Below are positions 1-6,027 of a stretch of 6,027 bases of DNA, piece by piece. Position 1 is the stretch's first letter. Each line of letters opens with the position of its first letter. The DNA is from Syntrophomonadaceae bacterium (GTDB taxonomy: Bacteria > Bacillota > Syntrophomonadia > Syntrophomonadales > Syntrophomonadaceae), in NCBI GenBank assembly GCA_031265005.1, contig JAISDD010000031.1, positions 1 through 6,027 of the forward strand, in the 5' to 3' direction. The notes under the pieces are model-generated. The model worked only from the letters and a program-made list of their open reading frames with translations. It made no database searches and was not told the origin of the DNA. The position numbers and the translations under genes were made by a program.

Positions 1-1226
1 GCAAAATCAACCGGGCATGAGCCCTTTGGCATTTCCACGATAGAACCTTTAGGAGTAAAAACAAAAACCGTATCATCATATAAATCTATTTTTAAGGACT
101 CCATAAATTCTGTGGTATCTTTAATGTCTTGCTGCCATTCCAAAATCTGACGCAACCAATGTAATTTCTCGTCCATTTTAGCGTTAACTTCACTAACTCC
201 TTCTTTGTAACGCCAGTGGGCGGCTATCCCTGATTCAGCTAAACGATGCATTTCAAAAGTGCGAATTTGTACTTCGAAAGGCTCCCCGCCTTTACCGATA
301 AGAGTGGTATGCAAAGATTGATACATATTAGGCTTGGGGGTCGCTATATAATCTTTAAAACGTCCTGGCAAAGGTTTCCACATGGTATGAATAATGCCTA
401 AAATACCGTAACAGCTTTGAACGTCTGCCACTAACACCCGAATGGCTATCTTATCATATATCTCATCTATATCCTTATCTTGTTTGATCATTTTTTTATA
501 AATACTGTATATATTTTTAGGACGCCCGTGGATATCGGCTTCAATGTCAATCTGCCGTAACCCTTGGCGGATTTGTTCTATCAAATCATTAACATATTCT
601 TCTCTTTCCCTGCGTTTTTGTTTGAGCCGCCGCGCTATTTCAAAATAAACTTCCGGATTTAAATAAGCGAACGCCAGATCTTCCAATTCCCATTTAAACT
701 TAAAAACTCCCAAGCGATGAGCTAAAGGAGCGTATATTTCCAGAGTTTCCTGTGATATTTCTTTTTGTTTGTTTTCCGGCTGGAAATTTAAAGTTCTCAT
801 GTTGTGTAAACGGTCGGCTAATTTTATTAAAATGACTCTGATGTCCTTAGCCATAGCAATAAGCATTTTTCTTATATTTTCCGCTTGAGCTTCTTCTTTG
901 GATTTAAAGTTAATTTTATTTAACTTAGTCAAACCTTCTACCAAAGTAGCTATTTCTTCATCGAAATCCTGCAATATATTTTCATAGCTGACAGTCGTAT
1001 CTTCAACCACGTCATGAAGCAACGCCGCGCAAATCGCAGATATGTCCATTTCTATATCGGCCAGTATCATGGCGACTTCTAAAGGGTGAATTATATAAGG
1101 GTCGCCCGAGATCCTAGTCTGCCCTGCGTGTGCTTTTTCCGCATAAGCATACGCTTTCTCAACTAAGCTCATATCAACCTTATCATCGTATGCTTTAATT
1201 TTTTTTAATAATTCTTCTAGCCCCAT
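1..1226 (-). CDS. rel: Bifunctional (p)ppGpp synthetase/hydrolase, Rel/SpoT family (3' end beyond window)
   Basis: Makes and degrades the stringent-response alarmone (p)ppGpp: it transfers pyrophosphate from ATP to GDP/GTP and hydrolyses the product, in the cytosol and on stalled ribosomes. I translated 408 complete codons from the ATG at 1226; the frame is still open at base 1. The N-terminal HD hydrolase domain keeps its metal ligands: H47 (in IIHP), H71-D72 in HDVVEDT (71-77) and D138 in ADRLHN. The synthetase domain follows at about 230-345, with D258, RFKD (289-292), the YQSLHT loop (302-307) and E318 in FEVQIRT. RFKD is the form typical of bifunctional Rel/SpoT, whereas synthetase-only RelA has an acidic EFDD-type loop and a degenerate HD site, so both activities are inferred. 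The TGS domain begins near 385 (VFVFTPKG) and is cut at PVDF. The rest of TGS and the regulatory C-terminus lie outside. It follows recJ by 5 nt with no separate promoter seen. The family assignment is secure; the symbol could equally be relA or spoT. Confidence 0.96.
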   Translation of the reverse strand, partial: MGLEELLKKIKAYDDKVDMSLVEKAYAYAEKAHAGQTRISGDPYIIHPLEVAMILADIEMDISAICAALLHDVVEDTTVSYENILQDFDEEIATLVEGLTKLNKINFKSKEEAQAENIRKMLIAMAKDIRVILIKLADRLHNMRTLNFQPENKQKEISQETLEIYAPLAHRLGVFKFKWELEDLAFAYLNPEVYFEIARRLKQKRREREEYVNDLIEQIRQGLRQIDIEADIHGRPKNIYSIYKKMIKQDKDIDEIYDKIAIRVLVADVQSCYGILGIIHTMWKPLPGRFKDYIATPKPNMYQSLHTTLIGKGGEPFEVQIRTFEMHRLAESGIAAHWRYKEGVSEVNAKMDEKLHWLRQILEWQQDIKDTTEFMESLKIDLYDDTVFVFTPKGSIVEMPKGSCPVDF

Positions 1227-1230
1227 AAGA

Positions 1231-1236
1231 ATCACC
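1231..1236 (-). promoter_or_regulatory. Ribosome binding site of rel, overlapping the recJ stop codon
   Basis: On the minus strand GGTGAT lies 4 nt before the rel ATG and contains the recJ TGA stop. It matches the GGTGAT part of the anti-Shine-Dalgarno complement. No purine-rich AGGAGG core lies upstream, so rel initiation probably depends on ribosomes finishing recJ (translational coupling). The coupling is inferred from spacing only. Confidence 0.55.
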
Positions 1237-4018
1237 AATTCAAGTAATGTAAAATTTCTTCTTTAATAAAACTATAATCTGCTATTTCTGTCAGAAGTTC
1301 TTGGAAATAATAAGAATCATTAATATCAAAATAATGATCACGAGGTTGTTTTACCTTTATTTCAATAATACTACCCTTTTTTACAAATATACACAAGTTT
1401 AATTCTTCGAGTATTCTAATTATATTAACTATTTCCAGCCATTTTACCGGCCTTTGTAAAACCTGACGAAAATATGCCAGCAGTTGTTGTTTTTCAAAAG
1501 TAATTGCCGAACGGCGTGTTGAACTTAACTCTTCCCATATGGCACGGACAATTTTTTCATCTGGACATTGTTTCCGTAAAAAATCACTATTAAATTCCAA
1601 CGCTTCGCGGGCAAACAAAACTTTAACTGGTATTACGCAGTTGTTGCGCGCTTCCGCGGACAATATCAAAAATAGTTCTCTTTTATCAAAAGGAGGATCG
1701 GCGCAATATACCGTTCCGGTACATTCGGGGTATCCAAAAACATCCGGCAGTAAACAACCATCAGTCAGCAAAAGGCCGTTTCGGCTTTGACGAAACACCA
1801 TCTGCCGCGAATAACGCGTCGCAGAATAATCCGACCCTAAGTCAACTATCGCTTGCGGATTGGCATTTTGAAACCGCTGCAGCGTAGACGGACGATTTAA
1901 ATAAACTATACTGTTTTGCTCCCAACCCGTCAATGCGGTATAATTTTGCCATTCAATCCGCTTCATAAACATCTGCGCTTCATCGGCAAAATTATGAAAC
2001 CCATACCCAGCGCTCGTTATATTTACATCTTGCTTCAAAATATTTTCTTTCCAAAAAACAGCACTTATTAAAAAAATATGCCCGGTTCTATTTTTTAGTT
2101 TCTCCAAGTTGTTCAGCAATTGAGAGCGGATTATTTTTCCATGCAGTTCAATCACTATAGAAAGGGAAAAAAAGTTTTCCAGCATTTGTTTATATTTTAA
2201 CAACATCTTTAAAGAAGGAAAAACCAGCGCCACAGGTTTTTTGCGCGCTAGATCAGCGTTTATTTGTTTTAGCATATCAAATGTCATGTCACCAGAAAAT
2301 TTTTTCGTATAGTCAGGAAGCCAGCTAGGCTTTAAATCCAAAACGTTCAGCTGCGTTCTTACACGCTCGTAATAATGATTTTCCCGAATGTTAACGGCCA
2401 AATCATGGTAACATATAGACAGGGTAAGCGATATCATACCGGCCTGGTTAAAAGACACGCAATCGATCATATTACCGCTCAATTTAAACTTGAGATGTTC
2501 TTTCTCCTTGCCTACTAATTCCGGATAAACTATTTTTTCCTGTCTCATCATAAAAACAGGCTCCGGATTATCTTCACCGAAGGGTTTTAAAAGATTTAAA
2601 TTCTTAAATAAACTTTCATTTATTTGGTTTGTTTCAATGAACGCGTCGATTTGAAAATCTGTCATGTCCTCATCCGGAATTATATTGCCCGGCTTTTTCT
2701 CCCAGCGTTTGACAGTTTCAACAAAAAGCGCGTAATTCTTTTTCTCAATAACAAACCCAGCCGCCATCTTATGGCCTCCAAAACGCTGTAAATAGGCGCT
2801 TCCTTCATTGATAGCGGCAAAAATATCTATGCCTTTTCTGCTGCGGGCTGTCCCCCGCCCTCTTTCCCCTTCCCATGACACCAAAATAACCGCCTTACCG
2901 GTAGCTTTTGATAATCGTGAAGCGGTAATTCCAAACACTCCATGATGCCAATCTTCGCTGTCTAAAATCATTATCTCGCCGTCCAGCGTCTCCGGATTCA
3001 TATTCACAATATCGGAAGCCTGGAGGTATATATTATTCTCTATTTGTTTTCTCAATTCGTTCATAGCTACTAATTCTTCCGCTTTTAAAAGCGCTTCCTG
3101 TTCGTCTCCGGCCAGCAGCAGTTCCAAAGCCAAATTAGCATGCCGCAGCCGGCCGGCCGCATTGATACAAGGAGCCAATCCAAACCCCACATCTCTTATG
3201 TCAATTTCTTTATCAGTCAGCGTTTTTTTATTCAGCAAAGCTCTCAAACCCGGCCAGGCACTGTGTTTCATTTGTATCAAGCCCTCTTTGGCAATAATCC
3301 TGTTTTCACCTGTAAGCGGCACTATATCAGCAATGGTAGCTAACGCCGCTACATCCAAGAAACATTTCATACTTACTTCCGGGATTTCTCCCAGCAGCAT
3401 CTGAGCCAGTTTTAACGCTACTCCCGCCCCGGCTAAATAATAATTCTGAGTTTGATTTACTTGCAGCTTAGGGTTAACTAATACCTGAGCGGACGGTAAA
3501 ATTTCTCTCGGATTATGATGATCAGTGATTATGACTTTCATGCCTAACTCAAGGGCCAAGTCAACTTCGGCTACTGACGTGACGCCGCAGTCTACGGTTA
3601 TCAATAAATCATAACCTGCCGCAGACAGTTTCCGTACCGCCGAATCGTTCAGGCCGTAGCCCTCACTAAAGCGGTCGGGTATATAATAATCACCCCGTAT
3701 GCCAAGAAATTCAAAAGCTTTGAGCAAAATAAAAACGCTGCAAATACCATCCACATCATAATCACCATACACTACAATTTTCTGGCCGCCGGCAATCGCT
3801 GTTTTTATCATCTGCGCCGCTTCTGTTACTCCCGGCAATTGTTCGGGCAGGCTTAAATCTTCCAAAGAGCCATATAAAAACAAACGTGCTTCTTCTATAT
3901 TAGTAATTCCCCTGTTTATTAATATATTCGCTAAAAATTCTGAAATTTTTAATTCATCACAAAATCCTTTGATAAACTCATTTGTCTCATTATGTTTCCT
4001 GTGTTGCCAACGCCCCAA
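1232..4018 (-). CDS. recJ: Single-stranded-DNA-specific exonuclease RecJ, long Firmicute form
   Basis: RecJ degrades single-stranded DNA 5' to 3' in recombination, mismatch and base-excision repair, in the cytoplasm. Counting from a TTG start at 4018 (928 residues), the DHH phosphoesterase core shows GDYDVDG (85-91, D86/D88/D90), VDCG (142-145) and TDHHN (165-169). NAAGRL is at 286-291. The DHHA1 domain has HHGVFGITASRL (358-369), GRGTARS (387-393) and FGGHKMAAGF (413-422). An OB-like domain spans roughly 458-558 (LKPFGEDNPEPVF, 477-489). About 370 further residues follow, as in Gram-positive RecJ proteins, which are longer than the roughly 577-residue E. coli enzyme. The frame stays open to 4159, but TTG 4018 is preferred. 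It has GAGGAGAG 7 nt upstream and gives MGRWQHRKH, matching the usual RecJ opening with a conserved W shortly before the helix ending in LINRGI. No stop, frameshift or missing catalytic residue was seen. The 3' third is more AT-rich than the catalytic part. The gene is followed by rel after 5 nt. Confidence 0.95.
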   Translation of the reverse strand: MGRWQHRKHNETNEFIKGFCDELKISEFLANILINRGITNIEEARLFLYGSLEDLSLPEQLPGVTEAAQMIKTAIAGGQKIVVYGDYDVDGICSVFILLKAFEFLGIRGDYYIPDRFSEGYGLNDSAVRKLSAAGYDLLITVDCGVTSVAEVDLALELGMKVIITDHHNPREILPSAQVLVNPKLQVNQTQNYYLAGAGVALKLAQMLLGEIPEVSMKCFLDVAALATIADIVPLTGENRIIAKEGLIQMKHSAWPGLRALLNKKTLTDKEIDIRDVGFGLAPCINAAGRLRHANLALELLLAGDEQEALLKAEELVAMNELRKQIENNIYLQASDIVNMNPETLDGEIMILDSEDWHHGVFGITASRLSKATGKAVILVSWEGERGRGTARSRKGIDIFAAINEGSAYLQRFGGHKMAAGFVIEKKNYALFVETVKRWEKKPGNIIPDEDMTDFQIDAFIETNQINESLFKNLNLLKPFGEDNPEPVFMMRQEKIVYPELVGKEKEHLKFKLSGNMIDCVSFNQAGMISLTLSICYHDLAVNIRENHYYERVRTQLNVLDLKPSWLPDYTKKFSGDMTFDMLKQINADLARKKPVALVFPSLKMLLKYKQMLENFFSLSIVIELHGKIIRSQLLNNLEKLKNRTGHIFLISAVFWKENILKQDVNITSAGYGFHNFADEAQMFMKRIEWQNYTALTGWEQNSIVYLNRPSTLQRFQNANPQAIVDLGSDYSATRYSRQMVFRQSRNGLLLTDGCLLPDVFGYPECTGTVYCADPPFDKRELFLILSAEARNNCVIPVKVLFAREALEFNSDFLRKQCPDEKIVRAIWEELSSTRRSAITFEKQQLLAYFRQVLQRPVKWLEIVNIIRILEELNLCIFVKKGSIIEIKVKQPRDHYFDINDSYYFQELLTEIADYSFIKEEILHYLNW

Positions 4019-4025
4019 ATCAAAA

Positions 4026-4033
4026 CTCTCCTC
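4026..4033 (-). promoter_or_regulatory. Ribosome binding site deciding the recJ TTG start
   Basis: The minus strand reads GAGGAGAG, then 7 nt, then TTG at 4018. This is the only good Shine-Dalgarno match near the 5' end of the RecJ homology. It favours the 928-residue protein over a 975-residue reading that would start at another TTG at 4159. Confidence 0.6.
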
Positions 4034-4057
4034 GCCGCAATTGCTTTCATCAATTCT

Positions 4058-4066
4058 ATAATAACA
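4058..4066 (-). promoter_or_regulatory. Possible extended -10 promoter for recJ-rel
   Basis: The minus strand reads TGTTATTAT: an extended -10 TG plus a hexamer one base off TATAAT. No -35 hexamer is recognisable at 16-18 bp spacing. Transcription would start near 4051, giving a leader of about 33 nt that includes the recJ ribosome site. A weaker alternative, TTGCAA and TAAAGT separated by 17 bp, lies further upstream (about 4085-4113). The call rests on motif matching in AT-rich DNA only. Confidence 0.3.
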
Positions 4067-4231
4067 TGCGCGGCCTGAAAGCAGTACTTTATTTAAATAT
4101 GAATTATTTTGCAAGACTGCTGAACCATAGCCAGACTGCGCAAAAACCAATTCGAGCAACCCAATTTATTTTGCCGCTTCGGTCATTTTAGGCAGGGCTC
4201 CTTTCAGCGTCATGGCAATCGCGCCTCCGTT
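4067..4231. other. Non-coding stretch between histidine kinase and recJ; boundary of two sequence types
   Basis: About 200 bp separate the kinase stop (4232) from the recJ start (4018). The kinase-side part (about 4170-4231) holds a strong ribosome site and a 15-codon stub. The recJ-side part (about 4080-4130) is AT-rich. No terminator hairpin, tRNA or riboswitch fold was recognised. A 7-base direct repeat, AGACTGC, occurs at 4114-4120 and 4133-4139. The recJ frame stays open here by chance as far as 4159, but that translation resembles no known RecJ N-terminus. Confidence 0.5.
4166..4213 (-). other. 15-codon ORF behind a strong ribosome site, probably the remnant start of a lost gene
   Basis: After the kinase stop, the minus strand has GGAGG (4224-4228), a 10-nt spacer and an ATG at 4213, encoding MTLKGALPKMTEAAK before TAA at 4168-4166. 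A site this strong just behind a kinase gene usually starts a further gene in the operon. Here the reading ends where the sequence changes to the recJ upstream region. It may be the decapitated start of a gene cut away at the boundary, a real short peptide, or chance. I do not recognise the peptide. Confidence 0.35.
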
Positions 4232-5116
4232 TTATTCCACCGGCAACCTTACGGTTATTGTCGTTCCGAGGCCAAGCTCACTTTGCGACTCAACCTCGCC
4301 GTCGTGCATTTTTACAATCGTTTCGGCGATGGACAAGCCAAGGCCCATTCCGCCGGTGGTTCTGCTTCTCGCTTTATCAACACGATAGAACCTTTCAAAT
4401 ATATTATTAATATGTTTCCTGCTTATACCTATACCGGTGTCTTTTACCGCCAACATTCCAACATTGCCGTCAGCGCCGCAGATAAGCGTAATCGTTCCGC
4501 CTTCCGGCGTGAATTTCACGCTGTTGTCGATCAAGGCCCGCAGCAGTTCCCGGATCATCGTTTTATCCGCGCACAGTACGCAATCCATCCGTATATCCAG
4601 TTTGTAAACATGCGAAGTATCCAAGGCGGTTTGTTCCTTATACAGTTCGCCCATAAGCTCGCTGACAGAGAATTTTTCTTTGCGCAAACTCTGCTTTGCG
4701 CTGTCGCCTCTGGCAAGAAACAGCAAATTTTTCACCAACGCGCTCATATAGGCGGTCTGCTTGCCGATGACGGCAATACTGTCCGTAAGAATTTCTTGAT
4801 CCTCATGTCCCCAACGCATCAGCATATCCGCGTTTCCCTGTAAAATCGATAACGGTGTCCGCAGCTCATGAGAAGCGTTTGCCGCAAACTCCCCCTGTTG
4901 CTCAAACGCCCTTTCCACCCGCCCCAGCATTCCGTTGATTGTCAGCGCGAGCCTGTGAAGCTCGTCATTCGACCGGGGAACCTCCAACCGCTCTTTCAGG
5001 GAATGTGAGTCTATCAATTCAGCCTTGTCGATCATGTCTTGAATGGGTGAAAGCATACGATAACCTACAACTCGGCCGATTACAATCGTCACGACCGCGC
5101 CGATGGCGTTTGCCAA
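4232..5116 (-). CDS. Two-component sensor histidine kinase, N-terminally truncated
   Basis: Class I sensor kinase core, which would autophosphorylate on histidine and pass phosphate to a response regulator. Counted from TTG 5116 (294 residues), a partial hydrophobic helix (about 1-20) is followed by a HAMP linker (about 20-75, LSPIQDM). The HisKA dimerisation domain has its phosphoacceptor H83 in FAANASHELRTP. The ATPase domain carries the N box (LIDNSVKFTPEGG, N198), G1 (DTGIGI, 226-231), the F box (FERFYRVD, 240-247) and G2 (GGMGLGLS, 255-262), so the catalytic core is complete. Missing are the first membrane helix and extracytoplasmic sensor that such kinases normally carry. Upstream, the same frame runs through EamA-derived DNA and reaches a stop near 5200. 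No ribosome site precedes TTG 5116, and no response regulator gene adjoins it. The annotated start is merely the first usable codon after the junction. It may be a dead remnant, or an orphan cytoplasmic kinase if translated. Substrate and signal are unknown. Confidence 0.85.
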   Translation of the reverse strand: MANAIGAVVTIVIGRVVGYRMLSPIQDMIDKAELIDSHSLKERLEVPRSNDELHRLALTINGMLGRVERAFEQQGEFAANASHELRTPLSILQGNADMLMRWGHEDQEILTDSIAVIGKQTAYMSALVKNLLFLARGDSAKQSLRKEKFSVSELMGELYKEQTALDTSHVYKLDIRMDCVLCADKTMIRELLRALIDNSVKFTPEGGTITLICGADGNVGMLAVKDTGIGISRKHINNIFERFYRVDKARSRTTGGMGLGLSIAETIVKMHDGEVESQSELGLGTTITVRLPVE

Positions 5117-5355
5117 AGCCAGGACGCGCCCGTGGCCGCGCCGGAAAGGATTAGGAATACAAGACTGTATGTTGAAATCGCGCGAACGGTATTCTGCGAG
5201 TCAACGACGAAAACCATCAGCCATGAAAACAACCACACAACAATCGTGCGCAATGCCGTAGCCAAATCGGAATCAATATTTTTGATTCCGATTTTCGCCA
5301 ATACAGATGTTATGCCCGCGAATAACGCGGAACCTGCGGCATATGCGAGCCACAT
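5089..5355 (-). pseudogene. EamA-family (small drug/metabolite transporter-like) membrane protein, 3'-truncated
   Basis: The ATG at 5355 opens an 88-codon frame. Residues 1 to about 78 read like the first half of a short single-domain EamA membrane protein. Three hydrophobic helices are visible, at about 3-24 (GSALFAGITSVLAKIGIKN), 34-51 and 62-80 (LVFLILSGAATGASWL). From memory, this protein type is about 140 residues and continues after GASWL with a further helix pair. Here the homology stops at GASWL and the last residues (WQTPSARS) are out-of-frame histidine kinase DNA, ending at TGA 5091-5089. EamA proteins move metabolites across the cytoplasmic membrane, but this subgroup's substrate is unknown and the truncated product is unlikely to work. 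The ATG comes one base after the TGA that would end the FTR1 gene, which points to an operon with it. The family call is by remembered sequence pattern. Confidence 0.7.
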
Positions 5356-5356
5356 G

Positions 5357-6027
5357 TCAATTCACGTCGTCCGGACGGCGTTCTTCTTTCCGTCTCACTG
5401 CCTTTGATATTTGAACGGCGAAAGTCGCTATTGTAACGGCGAGTAAAACCGCCTGCGGTACGAGCGTTTCAAGTGTGGGATAAAATCGGCAGTCGGGATA
5501 TTCCGCAAGGGCGTCACGCCGACAATATCTCCCAGTTGAAGTCTGTTCACGGCTGAACCTGTAAAGGAAATCGCCATCACCGACAATAAAACGCTTGTCC
5601 CGATGAAGAACGGCTTGATCGGCATTTTCATACTCAGCGCCCGAATGAGTACATAAATCACAACAAGCAGGATCAACCCGGCGGCAAGCCCGAGCCAGAT
5701 CATCGGCATGTTGCTTTTTGTGCTGGCCAGCAACGCCATGTAAAACAGTATTATTTCAGCGCCCTCACGAAAAACCGCGAGAAAAGCCGCGAAAGCCAGT
5801 GAGAACAGACTGCTCCCCGCAACCGAATCCCGTGCTTTTCCCGCAATATAGTTGTTCCACGCTGCCGCCTGGGACTTTGATACCATCCAGTTGCTCACGT
5901 AAAAGAGGACAGCCACAGCGATAAGCATTGTGATGCCCTCAATGACCTCCTGGCCGGCGTTTATTACACCCGAAAGTACGTTCAGTATGACGGCCAATGC
6001 GGCGCTTGCGCCCAAAGCACTGATAAT
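5357..6027 (-). pseudogene. FTR1-family iron permease, frameshifted near its 3' end; 5' end beyond window
   Basis: Membrane permease for iron of the Ftr1/EfeU type. The frame is open at the right edge, so the N-terminal part and the first REGxE motif expected there lie outside. The visible part has several hydrophobic helices and the second signature REGAE (bases 5769-5755) inside a helix reading FLAVFREGAEIILFYMAL. It continues through SFTGSAVNRLQLGDIVGVTP to NIPTADF, with F at 5484-5482. In that frame the protein would then end in a basic, unrelated tail (IPHLKRSYRRRFYSPLQ) with its stop just before 5428. One of the other frames, from 5482 down to 5360, instead gives the expected family ending YPTLETLVPQAVLLAV, a final hydrophobic helix and QISKAVRRKEERR, with TGA at 5359-5357. 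One small deletion or a sequencing error would explain this. The TTG at 6015 is not a credible start because homology continues upstream to the edge. Family call firm; functional state uncertain. Confidence 0.8.

Noticed and set aside
4047..4049. An ATG in another frame upstream of recJ (minus strand, reading MKAIAARRVLIW) as an alternative gene start
   Set aside because: It opens only a frame of some 33 codons ending inside recJ, with no convincing ribosome site of its own and no recognisable product.
4114..4139. Direct repeat AGACTGC (4114-4120 and 4133-4139) upstream of recJ as a possible operator or target-site duplication
   Set aside because: Only 7 bases, with nothing element-like between the copies and no known regulator matching it. 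It is expected by chance at this size.
4283..4843. A 186-codon open frame on the plus strand opposite the histidine kinase
   Set aside because: It lies wholly antisense to a kinase with all catalytic motifs, and its translation shows no recognisable domain. G+C-rich coding DNA commonly leaves such antisense frames open.
5089..5355. An intentional EamA-kinase fusion protein, that is, a membrane sensor kinase with a transporter-like sensor
   Set aside because: The two parts are in different frames and the EamA frame ends at 5089 inside the kinase, so no single polypeptide is made without a programmed frameshift. No slippery sequence was seen at the join.
4160..6027. Insertion sequence or transposon as the cause of the broken genes
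   Set aside because: No transposase fragment, terminal inverted repeats or target duplications were found at the junctions. The EamA-kinase join shows only short shared sequence.

Overview
The window looks like chromosomal DNA of a low- to mid-G+C Firmicute (Clostridia or Negativicutes type). This rests on a long RecJ with a large C-terminal extension directly followed by a bifunctional Rel, and on clear Shine-Dalgarno sites; no closer assignment can be defended. Every recognisable gene lies on the minus strand, so transcription runs from right to left.

The left two thirds (1-4018) is housekeeping DNA. recJ (4018 to 1232, single-strand-specific 5'-3' exonuclease) is followed after 5 nt by a Rel/SpoT-type (p)ppGpp synthetase/hydrolase that runs off the left edge (408 complete codons visible). 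The spacing, and a ribosome site overlapping the recJ stop, suggest one translationally coupled unit. recJ most likely starts at a TTG at 4018 behind a good ribosome site, with a possible extended -10 promoter just upstream.

The right third (about 4166-6027) is richer in G+C and is a row of damaged genes. In transcription order they are: an FTR1-family iron permease cut by the right edge and carrying a frameshift near 5482; an EamA-type membrane protein whose ATG lies one base past the permease's original stop but which is cut off after about 78 residues; a sensor histidine kinase that lacks its first membrane helix and sensor domain and takes over abruptly from the EamA gene near 5114-5123; and a ribosome site with a 15-codon stub at 4166-4213 that may be the start of a further, lost gene. 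The stub lies just before the sequence turns to the recJ upstream region.

The main observation is therefore not a new system. It is a mosaic segment in which accessory genes (iron uptake, transport, signalling) have been cut and spliced next to an intact recJ-rel pair. Real gene decay with deletions and an assembly chimera both fit, and the sequence alone does not separate them. No RNA genes, CRISPR arrays, transposases or convincing terminators were seen.
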